This document shows positions 37,091 to 44,347 of a DNA stretch of 47,767 nucleotides, piece by piece. The translations under genes were made by a program, and so were the position numbers. A model generated the notes under the pieces. It saw only the letters and a list, made by a program, of their open reading frames with translations. It had not been told where the DNA came from and searched no databases. Position 1 is the stretch's first letter; each line of letters opens with the position of its first letter. This DNA comes from a virus: positions 1 to 47,767 of IMG/VR virus record IMGVR_UViG_3300042938_001376; one strand, 5' to 3'.

Positions 37091-37662
37091 AAATAATATT
37101 AACAGAATCTCAATATAAGAATCTTTTTGAATCCAAAGAAGAAAAGAAGTCAGACCTTTTATATAGTATGTGGATGGAGGGAATGTCAATAGATGACATT
37201 AAAGATTATACGGGAATGAGTAATCATCAAATTATTTCTTATCTTAAAAATAGAGAAATAAACATAGATTGTAAATTTGCTGAGGACTTAGTCCTAAAAC
37301 TTATGTTTAACACTGATTTTATTAATAAAAATTATAATTTTAACAATGGTCAAATGTTTCTAAATTTAAGTTCGGGTGGTTTTAGTGGGACTATAGATTT
37401 TGAGTTTAATGATAAAGAATATAAGTTAACAGGTTTTGCAACACCTTATTGGGGTGGTGATTGTGAAACTCCTGTTGATGGTAGTTATTTTGAGGATAAA
37501 AAAACAGATGAATATGTTGATGAATACAGTAATTCAGATAAAAAAATAGAATACACTCCATCAAGTTTTAACTCAATACAGGAACTTATTGATTTTTTAA
37601 ATAACGATTACCCTAAACAATTAATCAAACCAATAAAAGAATTAATTGAATATTATATTTAA
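37087..37662 (+). CDS. Leader-tagged protein with helix-turn-helix-like segment
   Basis: 191 residues opening MKIILTESQYKNLFE|S; LFE predicts cleavage after 15. Residues about 29-57 (MWMEGMSIDDIKDYTGMSNH, then QIISYLKNR) read as a helix-turn-helix, so DNA binding is possible. The centre is beta-rich (GGFSGTIDFEFNDKEYKLTG), the end helical. Could be an injected regulator of host transcription; this is inference. Last gene of the operon. Confidence 0.87.
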   Translation: MKIILTESQYKNLFESKEEKKSDLLYSMWMEGMSIDDIKDYTGMSNHQIISYLKNREINIDCKFAEDLVLKLMFNTDFINKNYNFNNGQMFLNLSSGGFSGTIDFEFNDKEYKLTGFATPYWGGDCETPVDGSYFEDKKTDEYVDEYSNSDKKIEYTPSSFNSIQELIDFLNNDYPKQLIKPIKELIEYYI

Positions 37663-37700
37663 AAGATAAGTTCAAAAAGTCGTAAATTATTTGACATTTA

Positions 37701-37708
37701 TAAATTTG
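37701..37708 (+). promoter_or_regulatory. -7 box TAAATTTG upstream of 37729
   Basis: TAAATTTG, 20 bases before the ATG at 37729. No -33 TTTG at the right distance. Confidence 0.45.
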
Positions 37709-37728
37709 TAAATTATATTTTATTCACT

Positions 37729-37986
37729 ATGAAAACATTCCGACAAGAATTAAGAAATTGGTTAAAAGAAAAAAAGGGTAATGAAACAAACCCTGACATT
37801 TTGTCATTAATTGAAGAAATTATAGATAAAACAAATTCATTAGAAAACCACGAAGAAAGTGCTATAAATAGAGCTTATCATTATGGTCATATGGATGCAG
37901 AAAAGAAGAAAAATCCAAAAAATAACTATTATAGAGAAGAACATAAAGTTAATAGTTTTTTTAGGAATCGTGTCGTTAAAATATAA
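37729..37986 (+). CDS. Small helical protein
   Basis: 85 residues: MKTFRQELRNWLKEKKGNET, LIEEIIDKTNSLENHEESAI, NRAYHYGHMDAEKKKNPKNN. The first 14 residues end in LKE (12-14), which matches the (L/I)-x-E site, but the promoter is of the host type and the rest looks like an ordinary small phage helical protein, so I do not count it among the leaders. Function unknown. Confidence 0.82.
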   Translation: MKTFRQELRNWLKEKKGNETNPDILSLIEEIIDKTNSLENHEESAINRAYHYGHMDAEKKKNPKNNYYREEHKVNSFFRNRVVKI

Positions 37987-38015
37987 TAATTATGGAAATT
38001 TGAGCTGTATGGTGA

Positions 38016-38022
38016 TATTTAT
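38016..38022 (+). promoter_or_regulatory. TATTTAT motif upstream of the homing endonuclease
   Basis: TATTTAT 14 bases before the ATG at 38037. Confidence 0.45.
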
Positions 38023-38036
38023 ATATAAACACCATA

Positions 38037-38705
38037 ATGTTAGAAAAAGGTTACATATATATAATTAAAAACATTATTAACGGTAAACAATATGTTGGTT
38101 GCACAATAACATCATTAAAAAAAAGATTTGAAGAACACGCTTGGAGATGTTTAAAAACAGACATAAATACAAAATTTTGTAATTCTATAAGAAAGTATGG
38201 GGTTGAAAACTTTCAAATAGAGTTATTAGAAGAGTGTAATGCATCAAACATATACGAAAGAGAAAAACACCACATAAATGACCTTGACACATATAAAGAA
38301 GGTTTAAACTCAACACACGGAGGTGAAGGATGTTTAGGGTATAGACACTCTAAAGAAATTAGAGAAAAGATTTCTAAAAAATTAAAAGATGGTAGATCAC
38401 ATAAAGGTAAAACGTATGAGGACTTATATGGGGATAAGGCTAATGAAGAAAAAGAAAGACGAAAACTATCAGTTAAAAATGGTTGGGACAATATGTCCGA
38501 AGAAGAAAAAGAAAAAAGAATAAATAAAACAACACAAAATATTAGAAAACAATCAAAATATGGTGTTGAAATTATTAAGGAAATAAAAAAAGAATTTAAA
38601 GAAGGCGCATCTATTAGCGATGTAAATAAAAAATACCCAAAATTTAATAAACAATATTTATATAGTATAAAAAATAATAGAAGATGGAAGGACATAATAA
38701 TTTAG
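38037..38705 (+). CDS. GIY-YIG homing endonuclease with NUMOD3 and HTH
   Basis: 222 residues. Catalytic domain 1-95: KGYIYIIKNIINGKQYVGCT (GIY ... YVG variant), TSLKKRFEEH with catalytic Arg, NFQIELLEEC, YEREKHHINDL with catalytic Glu, and LNSTHGGEG. Residues about 97-155 are NUMOD3-like (GYRHSKEIREKISKKLKDGR, HKGKTYEDLYGDKA), a DNA-contact module. The C-terminus (IIKEIKKEFKEGASISDVNK, then KYPKFNKQYLYSIKNNRRWK) is a helix-turn-helix. Free-standing, selfish endonuclease; no intron or intein is visible around it. It overlaps thioredoxin by 22 bases. Confidence 0.93.
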   Translation: MLEKGYIYIIKNIINGKQYVGCTITSLKKRFEEHAWRCLKTDINTKFCNSIRKYGVENFQIELLEECNASNIYEREKHHINDLDTYKEGLNSTHGGEGCLGYRHSKEIREKISKKLKDGRSHKGKTYEDLYGDKANEEKERRKLSVKNGWDNMSEEEKEKRINKTTQNIRKQSKYGVEIIKEIKKEFKEGASISDVNKKYPKFNKQYLYSIKNNRRWKDIII

Positions 38706-39010
38706 AAATTACCGCAAAAGAATTAAAAGAAAAATTAAACAATGGTGAAAAAATTATTGTTGAATTTCATGGATTATGGTGCGGACCCTGTAAGATGATG
38801 ATGCCAATATTTGAAAAAGTGGCCAAAAACAATCAAACTGAAATCCAAATGTATACTATGGACATAGATAAAAATAAGGATTACGTAACGTCTATTGGTA
38901 TTAGAAGTATTCCTGCAATCAAATCGTTTAATGGGTCTGAAGTAACGAATACAAGTGTTGGTGTCGTTTCAGAACAAAGCATTAAAGAAATGGTTACGTT
39001 ATTAGTTTAA
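38684..39010 (+). CDS. Thioredoxin-like protein
   Basis: 108 residues. VEFHGLWCGPCKMMMPIFEK has the redox-active Cys33-Gly-Pro-Cys36. MDIDKNKDYVTSIGIRSIPA carries the cis-Pro loop, followed by IKSFNGSEV and a final helix. Full thioredoxin fold. It would reduce disulfides, for example for a phage ribonucleotide reductase (not in the window) or as a DNA polymerase factor. Its start lies in the end of the homing endonuclease gene. Confidence 0.92.
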   Translation: MEGHNNLEITAKELKEKLNNGEKIIVEFHGLWCGPCKMMMPIFEKVAKNNQTEIQMYTMDIDKNKDYVTSIGIRSIPAIKSFNGSEVTNTSVGVVSEQSIKEMVTLLV

Positions 39011-39037
39011 TAAAGTATTGTTTTATGTCTTAAGACA

Positions 39038-39044
39038 TATTTAT
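39038..39044 (+). promoter_or_regulatory. TATTTAT motif, 5 bases before ATG
   Basis: TATTTAT, TTAAT, then the ATG at 39050. Confidence 0.6.
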
Positions 39045-39049
39045 TTAAT

Positions 39050-40408
39050 ATGAAAAAAGTAATAAGACTTACTGAATCCGATTTAAAAAGAATTGTTAGA
39101 CGAATATTGAATGAAGATGTTGATCCTACAACACCAACGGGGGTTGCTAATTCAAGTGGTAAGTATATAACATTAGATAAAAATAGTTCTTTGGGTATTT
39201 TAGATGGTGGTGTTTATGACTTTTTTAATGTCGAAAGTGTTTTTAAAGATTATAACACAACTAAAAATATACCTGACGGGTCAAAATATTATTTAACCCT
39301 TGAAAAAACAATTAATGGGGTTAACGTTAATATTGACCATAATGCATATTTAACAATCGAAGATGGTAAATTAATTGATAACACATGGAAAGATTTATTT
39401 TATAAATTTAATAAAGTTTCATTTAATACTCCAAATGGTTTATCATCGGATGCAAATAACATCATCCAATCACTTTTAAATAATACCGTTTCTTGTTTTG
39501 AAATTGATAAAGAAGATGTGTCAAATAACATTGTGTTTGACCCTAAAACCGGAACCGTTATTATTGTTACGTTAATATTAAAATCAAAATGTGATAAAAA
39601 AATACCATATGTTCGGTTAGAATTAAATTCGTCCGATGGTATAACTGCCACCATAAATCAGGAAGATGTTACCGTAATATGGGATGGTAAAGATTTAAAG
39701 TTTGGGCAAAGTGATACGCCAAATGATGAGGTAATACCAAAACCAACACTAAATAATAATAATACAACACCAACAGGGGTTGTTGATTCATATAGTAATT
39801 TTGTGTTAGATGAAAACGTTTCTTTGGGTGTTTTAGGTGATGGTGAATATATTTTTTATGGAGAACCATTAGAAAATGATGGCAAAACAAAAAAAATACC
39901 TGATGGGTCAGGTTATTATTTATCACTTAAAAAAACACTTAATGGGTATAAGGTTAGTATTGGTAGTGGTGAGGCATTAACAATCAAGGACGGCATATTA
40001 AACGGAACTACATGGGGAAATTTATTTAGTAAAATTAATAATGTTTCGATGACTAACCCAAATGACTTATTATCAAATGAGGATGACATTTTCCAATCAC
40101 TTTTAGATGGTACCGTGCCTAGTTTTGAAATTGATAAAGAAAAAGAACATAAGATTAAATATGACGTTAAAACAGGAACCGTTAATGTCTTTATTTTATA
40201 TTTAAAATCAAAATTTAATAAAAAAATAACAAGCGTTCGTTTAACGTTAGATAAGTTTGATAAGGTAAATGCGTTGGTAAATGGTAAAATGGTAAATACA
40301 ATATGGGATGGTAATGATTTAAAGTTTAAAAAAAGTAAAAATCAAGAATTAATAATAAAAGTTAACGAAAACGTTAGAAAGACGTTAAAAACTTACTTTT
40401 ATGGTTAA
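39050..40408 (+). CDS. Leader-tagged protein with tandem duplicated domain
   Basis: 452 residues opening MKKVIRLTESDLKRIVRRIL, NE|D; LNE predicts cleavage after 22. Two copies of a roughly 190-residue beta-rich domain follow. Copy 1 begins TTPTGVANSSGKYITLDKNS and ends VTVIWDGKDLKFGQS; copy 2 begins TTPTGVVDSYSNFVLDENVS and ends VNTIWDGNDLKFKKS, with an NNNN linker. IPDGSKYYLTLEKTINGVNV / IPDGSGYYLSLKKTLNGYKV show the homology. No catalytic motif; possibly a binding or structural cargo. Only one Cys-containing copy. Confidence 0.88.
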   Translation: MKKVIRLTESDLKRIVRRILNEDVDPTTPTGVANSSGKYITLDKNSSLGILDGGVYDFFNVESVFKDYNTTKNIPDGSKYYLTLEKTINGVNVNIDHNAYLTIEDGKLIDNTWKDLFYKFNKVSFNTPNGLSSDANNIIQSLLNNTVSCFEIDKEDVSNNIVFDPKTGTVIIVTLILKSKCDKKIPYVRLELNSSDGITATINQEDVTVIWDGKDLKFGQSDTPNDEVIPKPTLNNNNTTPTGVVDSYSNFVLDENVSLGVLGDGEYIFYGEPLENDGKTKKIPDGSGYYLSLKKTLNGYKVSIGSGEALTIKDGILNGTTWGNLFSKINNVSMTNPNDLLSNEDDIFQSLLDGTVPSFEIDKEKEHKIKYDVKTGTVNVFILYLKSKFNKKITSVRLTLDKFDKVNALVNGKMVNTIWDGNDLKFKKSKNQELIIKVNENVRKTLKTYFYG

Positions 40409-40424
40409 AGTTTATTTAAAAATG

Positions 40425-40456
40425 TTTGGAAGTTTGTAACCAATTACATATCTTTG
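40425..40456 (+). promoter_or_regulatory. Complete host-type promoter TTTG-N20-TATCTTTG
   Basis: -33 TTTG at 40425-40428, 20 bases, -7 TATCTTTG at 40449-40456. 26 bases precede the ATG at 40483. Confidence 0.72.
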
Positions 40457-40482
40457 TATTCTAATTAAAAACTAAACGACAT

Positions 40483-41235
40483 ATGATAACACTTGACCAA
40501 TTAAAATCACAAACACCTTCTGTATTTGCAACGTCACCATCTACAAAGATGTCAGACAAATACGTATTTGTCCCAACTATGGATATCCTTGAAAACTTCG
40601 AACGTGAAGGATGGGAATTAGCATCAGCAAAACAAGTGGGTAAAGGTATTCACTCAGTACACGAACTACGATTACGTAATGGCGAACTACCAAAAGTTGG
40701 AGACACATTGGTTGAAGCTATCATACGTAATTCACATAACGGAATGGCGTCCTTCCGAGTAAGTGCAGGATTACACAGATTGGTCTGCTCAAACGGACTA
40801 ACAGTACCAACAGCACTTGCAGAATCATTCAATATACGACACTCACGTTTTGATTTAGATGAGGTAAAACGACTTACAGAGTCATTTGCTGGAAAACTAC
40901 CTAAAATTGAGGGTTCGGTTAAAAGAATGATGGAACGTGAGATGACAATTGACGAGAAGATTGAATTTGTTCGTAAGTCAGTTGGAATCCGATTCGGACA
41001 AGACAAAGTGTTAAATGAGTTACAGATTGTTGGGTTATTAACACCAAACAGAGATGAGGATCAAGGTGACGACTTGTGGACAACCTTCAATGTGGTACAA
41101 GAGAAATACATTAGAGGTGGTATTGAAACAACATCACAACGTGGACGTAGAACTAAACTACGAGGTCTTGAAAACATTATGGCTGTGAACCAAGTGAATA
41201 CAAAACTTTGGACATTGGCTGAGGAAATGTTATAA
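40483..41235 (+). CDS. DUF932 family protein
   Basis: 250 residues. Typical DUF932 segments: YVFVPTMDILENFEREGWEL, HSVHELRLRNGELPKVGDTL, VEAIIRNSHNGMASFRVSAG, LHRLVCSNGLTVPTALAESF, FNVVQEKYIRGGI and a C-terminal LRGLENIMAVNQVNTKLWTL. DUF932 proteins are common on phages and plasmids; molecular function is not settled. Monocistronic with a strong host-type promoter and terminator. Arg codons are mostly CGT/CGA, and C-ending codons are frequent, unlike the AGA-dominated neighbours, pointing to high expression. Confidence 0.94.
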   Translation: MITLDQLKSQTPSVFATSPSTKMSDKYVFVPTMDILENFEREGWELASAKQVGKGIHSVHELRLRNGELPKVGDTLVEAIIRNSHNGMASFRVSAGLHRLVCSNGLTVPTALAESFNIRHSRFDLDEVKRLTESFAGKLPKIEGSVKRMMEREMTIDEKIEFVRKSVGIRFGQDKVLNELQIVGLLTPNRDEDQGDDLWTTFNVVQEKYIRGGIETTSQRGRRTKLRGLENIMAVNQVNTKLWTLAEEML

Positions 41236-41243
41236 AAAATTAA

Positions 41244-41273
41244 AATCCTCACAAAAAAGTGGGGATTTTTTTT
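41244..41273 (+). terminator. Intrinsic terminator after DUF932 gene
   Basis: AATCCTCAC (41244-41252) pairs with GTGGGGATT (41259-41267), one G-U, loop of A's, then a T-tract. Similar in sequence to the terminator at 25636. Confidence 0.88.
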
Positions 41274-41300
41274 GCAATTACCGTTTTATTACTATCTTTG
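41271..41300 (+). promoter_or_regulatory. Complete host-type promoter TTTG-N18-TATCTTTG
   Basis: -33 TTTG at 41271-41274 (end of the terminator T-tract), 18 bases, -7 TATCTTTG at 41293-41300. 26 bases precede the ATG at 41327, the same leader length as for 40483. Confidence 0.72.
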
Positions 41301-41326
41301 TAAGGTAATCAATAAAACACATATCT

Positions 41327-42055
41327 ATGTCCACTATCACTCAAGTACAAAACTACCAAGGATCTAACACTTTCGTTATTAAGATGAATGATGTAATCAA
41401 AAAATACGGCACACTAACACCAAAACAAGTAGCCGCTGTAGAAAAAATCTTATCAGTTGTTGTCGAAGCAAAACAAGTTGAATTGTCTGACGGCATGAAA
41501 AAAATTCAATCATACGATGGTCCAAACGACTTCGTTAACGATATCAAATCTAAACTTGAGAAGTTTGGTAAATTGTCTGATAAACAAGTATCGGCAGCAT
41601 TGGGTCAAATCCAAAAAGAGGAGACTAAAAATGCGACTCGTAAAATGAATCTTGTTTTGGACGGTGACACTATTATCGTAGGACGTAGCATTGGTCAAAA
41701 GATGAAAGAAACTTATGGACTTAAATTCAACCCAACACTTTTGGACCTCACTAAAGTGTTGGCCATTTCACCTAAAGCTGTAAAATTGGTAGGTAAAATG
41801 ACAATCAAACGTGGTGATGTTTGTGTATGTTGTGGTAGAACTTTGACTGATGAGTTCTCTATGTTGACTAAAATGGGTAAGACTTGTGCTGGTCACATGG
41901 GTGTTGAATACATCACTAACAGTTCAGAAACTGAGCGTTTCCGTAACGAATACCTCAAAAGAGTTGAAGAAATTGGTGAAATGGAGTTTTGGGTTCCTAA
42001 ACGACAAATCAAAATGTGGGAAGGAAACGGGGACTTACTTCTGAAAATGTTCTAA
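41327..42055 (+). CDS. Protein with two related helical modules and a zinc-finger
   Basis: 242 residues. Residues about 8-55 and 62-105 are two related modules (YQGSNTFVIKMNDVIKKYGT, LTPKQVAAVEKIL versus YDGPNDFVNDIKSKLEKFGK, LSDKQVSAALGQI), an internal repeat. Residues about 164-198 contain GDVCVCCGRTLTDEFSMLTK and MGKTCAGHMGVEY, a C-x-x-C ... C-x-x-H treble-clef-like site resembling DUF6011. Such small domains occur in phage DNA-metabolism proteins. Like its neighbour it is monocistronic, with CGT-type Arg codons. Function unknown. Confidence 0.87.
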   Translation: MSTITQVQNYQGSNTFVIKMNDVIKKYGTLTPKQVAAVEKILSVVVEAKQVELSDGMKKIQSYDGPNDFVNDIKSKLEKFGKLSDKQVSAALGQIQKEETKNATRKMNLVLDGDTIIVGRSIGQKMKETYGLKFNPTLLDLTKVLAISPKAVKLVGKMTIKRGDVCVCCGRTLTDEFSMLTKMGKTCAGHMGVEYITNSSETERFRNEYLKRVEEIGEMEFWVPKRQIKMWEGNGDLLLKMF

Positions 42056-42058
42056 GAC

Positions 42059-42087
42059 AAAGGGGGGGAGAAAGTCTCCCTTTTTTT
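42059..42087 (+). terminator. Intrinsic terminator
   Basis: GGGAGA (42066-42071), loop AAG, TCTCCC (42075-42080), then seven T. Confidence 0.85.
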
Positions 42088-42158
42088 ATTTTATATTATA
42101 ATTTTCTCATATTGTAATGATATCAAAACGCTCTTTACCTCATAAATAAAATAGGTGA

Positions 42159-42165
42159 TATTTAT
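42159..42165 (+). promoter_or_regulatory. TATTTAT motif, 4 bases before ATG
   Basis: TATTTAT, TATT, then the ATG at 42170. The preceding GGTGA is shared with 38011-38015. Confidence 0.6.
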
Positions 42166-42169
42166 TATT

Positions 42170-42937
42170 ATGAAAACTATTTTACAAGAAGAATTAAATA
42201 GACTTAGACAATTAATGTTGTCTGAAGAGATGGTTCAAAGTGACGGATATAAAAAACTAAAACAAACCATCGATATTTTAAAAAAGAAAGACAAAGTTCT
42301 TTTATTGTCTTGTTCAAATAGGTATCAGTTTGACCCAAAGAATATAGATATTCCAAAATCAAGGTTATTGGCTTTACACATACAAGAAGAGTTAGGTGAC
42401 AAAGCAACGTTCATAGATATTACTGAACTCAAAATATTACCTTGTGAAGGTAATGTATCAAGAAAAGATGGAAACTCTTGTGGATTACTAAAGGCAACAC
42501 TTAAAGATAAGAAAAAGAACCCTACAGGTAACCACAGATGTTGGGTAAACATTAATGAACCATCAGACGAACTATGGAAAGTTAGTAGAGAATTATTTGA
42601 ATCGGACGCTGTGTTATTCTTTTCATCAATAAGATGGGGACAGGCAAATATGTATTACCAAAACTTAATGGAAAGACTTACATGGATTCAAAACCGACAC
42701 TCAACGCTAGGTGAATCTAATTTAATCAAAGATATTGAATCGGGGTTTATTTGTGTTGGTCAAAACTGGAATGGTGAAAACGTTACTGAAACACAAAAAG
42801 AAAGTCATGAATATTATGGGTTTAAACCTAATGATAAACTTTATTGGAATTGGCAATACACTAAAAATATGAATGACGAAAGTAAAAAATCGTATAAGGA
42901 TTCGCACAATAAGTTTATTAAAGATATGAAATTATAA
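42170..42937 (+). CDS. Leader-tagged flavodoxin/FMN-reductase-like protein
   Basis: 255 residues from the ATG at 42170. Opens MKTILQEELNRLRQLMLSE|E; LSE predicts cleavage after 19. The body reads as an NAD(P)H-dependent FMN reductase-like flavodoxin fold: KDKVLLLSCSNRYQFD (phosphate-loop strand), SRLLALHIQEELGDKATFID, then ELFESDAVLFFSSIRWGQAN, MYYQNLMERLTWIQN, and FICVGQNWNGENVT. The strand-S/T-x-R-W-G-Q-A-N ... K/M-x-x-x-R-L layout is typical. If packaged, it could alter host redox. Flavin binding is inferred. Confidence 0.84.
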   Translation: MKTILQEELNRLRQLMLSEEMVQSDGYKKLKQTIDILKKKDKVLLLSCSNRYQFDPKNIDIPKSRLLALHIQEELGDKATFIDITELKILPCEGNVSRKDGNSCGLLKATLKDKKKNPTGNHRCWVNINEPSDELWKVSRELFESDAVLFFSSIRWGQANMYYQNLMERLTWIQNRHSTLGESNLIKDIESGFICVGQNWNGENVTETQKESHEYYGFKPNDKLYWNWQYTKNMNDESKKSYKDSHNKFIKDMKL

Positions 42938-42943
42938 TACTCG

Positions 42944-43216
42944 TCACATATTCTTTAATACCATCTCCAAACTATAGATAGATTCTTTATCTTGTTTAGA
43001 CTTAATTGATTTATTTTTAAGGTAGTTTAATGACGCAATTATCTCTTGTTTTTTATCAGAGACTCTTGGTGTTTCAACCACAGATGGTTTTACGTATTCA
43101 AATATTTGCATATTTGTTGTTTTCTCTGGATGATATATCATTTGATATATTTTGGCCGCTGTCATAGGGTCCTTAGTGGTTCGATAGATAAAGTAATATG
43201 CTAAGAATTTTTTCAT
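42944..43216 (-). CDS. Small unidentified protein
   Basis: 90 residues: MKKFLAYYFIYRTTKDPMTA, AKIYQMIYHPEKTTNMQIFE, then a Lys-rich helical end. Third minus-strand gene. A complete host-type promoter lies upstream on the minus strand. No family recognised. Confidence 0.8.
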   Translation of the reverse strand: MKKFLAYYFIYRTTKDPMTAAKIYQMIYHPEKTTNMQIFEYVKPSVVETPRVSDKKQEIIASLNYLKNKSIKSKQDKESIYSLEMVLKNM

Positions 43217-43220
43217 AACA

Positions 43221-43251
43221 TAAAGATACGATAAACTATTGATGACGCAAA
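43221..43251 (-). promoter_or_regulatory. Host-type promoter TTTG-N19-TATCTTTA on minus strand
   Basis: On the minus strand TTTG (43248-43251), 19 bases, TATCTTTA (43221-43228), then four bases (TGTT) and the ATG at 43216. The last base of the -7 box is A instead of G. Confidence 0.6.
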
Positions 43252-43263
43252 ATAATTAAGCGA

Positions 43264-43270
43264 TATTTAT
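43264..43270 (+). promoter_or_regulatory. TATTTAT motif, 4 bases before ATG
   Basis: TATTTAT, AACT, then the ATG at 43275. Promoter of a leader-gene operon that runs off the right edge. Confidence 0.62.
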
Positions 43271-43274
43271 AACT

Positions 43275-43919
43275 ATGAAAGATTTAATTAGAAAAGTATT
43301 AAAAGAATATGTTGGTTTAAATCCTAATATATTAGAGGATAACGAAAAGAAAAAAGGGGCTAATATTAAACCTGACCCGACTAAAGACCTTAAAGGTTCA
43401 CTATGGTTAGACCCATCAAAAGGATTTTCATCAGATGAAGTAATAAAAGGAAGTTATAGTGCTGCTGGTAAATCAGGAGTTTACGACGCATTACATTCAT
43501 TTCACAGAAGACGGTCCGATGGGTTTGGTGGTAGAATTAATACGATAGTACAAAATGGTATTAAAGATTATAAATTTAAAAATAAAAATGTTAAGGCCGT
43601 TGATATTAAAGACATGTATGTGTTTATTGACCCAAATACTTTAACGGTAAATTGGGAAGTTACTATTGGTCCTAGTACTGATGGATATACTTACGAGCAA
43701 TTCGATAGTAGAGGAAGTGCTGGTGGAGGTGAGTCTGCGGTTAATGGACAATTACAATCCATGCACTCAGGCAATTCAGGGGAGCCTAAAATGGTTTATT
43801 ATTTTAATAAAACCATACCTAAATGTTTTAATGATAATGGGACTAAGAAGACAGGTGGATGTAAGGGCACAATAAACATACAACAGAAATTCTACAAATA
43901 CGGTAAGCCAGTAAAATGA
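43275..43919 (+). CDS. Leader-tagged protein
   Basis: 214 residues opening MKDLIRKVLKE|Y; LKE predicts cleavage after 11. Body: Lys-rich linker, GVYDALHSFHRRRSDGFGGR, INTIVQNGIKDYKFKNKNVK, then beta segments DMYVFIDPNTLTVNWEVTIG and FDSRGSAGGGESAVNGQLQS, ending with CFNDNGTKKTGGCKGTINIQ. The final Cys pair may form a disulfide. A H-x-x-x-R-R-R-S-D-G-F-G-G-R cluster looks functional, but I do not recognise a family. Confidence 0.87.
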   Translation: MKDLIRKVLKEYVGLNPNILEDNEKKKGANIKPDPTKDLKGSLWLDPSKGFSSDEVIKGSYSAAGKSGVYDALHSFHRRRSDGFGGRINTIVQNGIKDYKFKNKNVKAVDIKDMYVFIDPNTLTVNWEVTIGPSTDGYTYEQFDSRGSAGGGESAVNGQLQSMHSGNSGEPKMVYYFNKTIPKCFNDNGTKKTGGCKGTINIQQKFYKYGKPVK

Positions 43920-44347
43920 AAGAAATAATTAGAAAAGTATTAAAAGAAGATACTTCAGATCTTAAAGAAAAGTTTATTAGATCTGCTCAAAAAATTGCGT
44001 GGATATTACAAAGTAATGTAGATTCAAGTTTAATAACAAATATAGAAACTGCGAATATTAATTATATTAGCAGAAGTAACGAAATTGAGGGTGAATTATT
44101 AATAACATCTTGGTGTGAAGACCCTGACCTTTTTTCGTTTACCGACCAACTAAAAACAGTCGATAAAGAATTGAATAAAATTTTACTTAATTATTCATTT
44201 ACAAGTAATGGGTCTTTTGGGGAAAAGAAAGGTAAACATAATAACTTGATGTTTTGGTTTATTGGTTGTGAATGGAGTGCGGGAGGTGACTATTCAATGA
44301 ATATGAAATACCAATTTGTACAAGAAGAATATGATGATGGAGAATAG
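43916..44347 (+). CDS. Leader-tagged small protein
   Basis: 143 residues opening MKEIIRKVLKE|D; LKE predicts cleavage after 11, almost identical to the preceding gene. Then FIRSAQKIAWILQSNVDSSL, beta segments EIEGELLITSWCEDPDLFSF and NNLMFWFIGCEWSAGGDYSM. ATGA overlap with 43275; overlaps the next gene by 11 bases. Function unknown. Confidence 0.86.
   Translation: MKEIIRKVLKEDTSDLKEKFIRSAQKIAWILQSNVDSSLITNIETANINYISRSNEIEGELLITSWCEDPDLFSFTDQLKTVDKELNKILLNYSFTSNGSFGEKKGKHNNLMFWFIGCEWSAGGDYSMNMKYQFVQEEYDDGE

Noticed and set aside
37729-37770. MKTFRQELRNWLKE as a further capsid leader
   Set aside because: It ends in LKE, but the sequence does not match any of the four leader classes and the promoter is of the host type; left out of the count.
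38213-38695. 160-codon minus-strand ORF opposite the homing endonuclease
   Set aside because: Shadow of the well-supported GIY-YIG gene; Ser/Phe/Leu-rich translation typical of antisense Lys/Glu codons.
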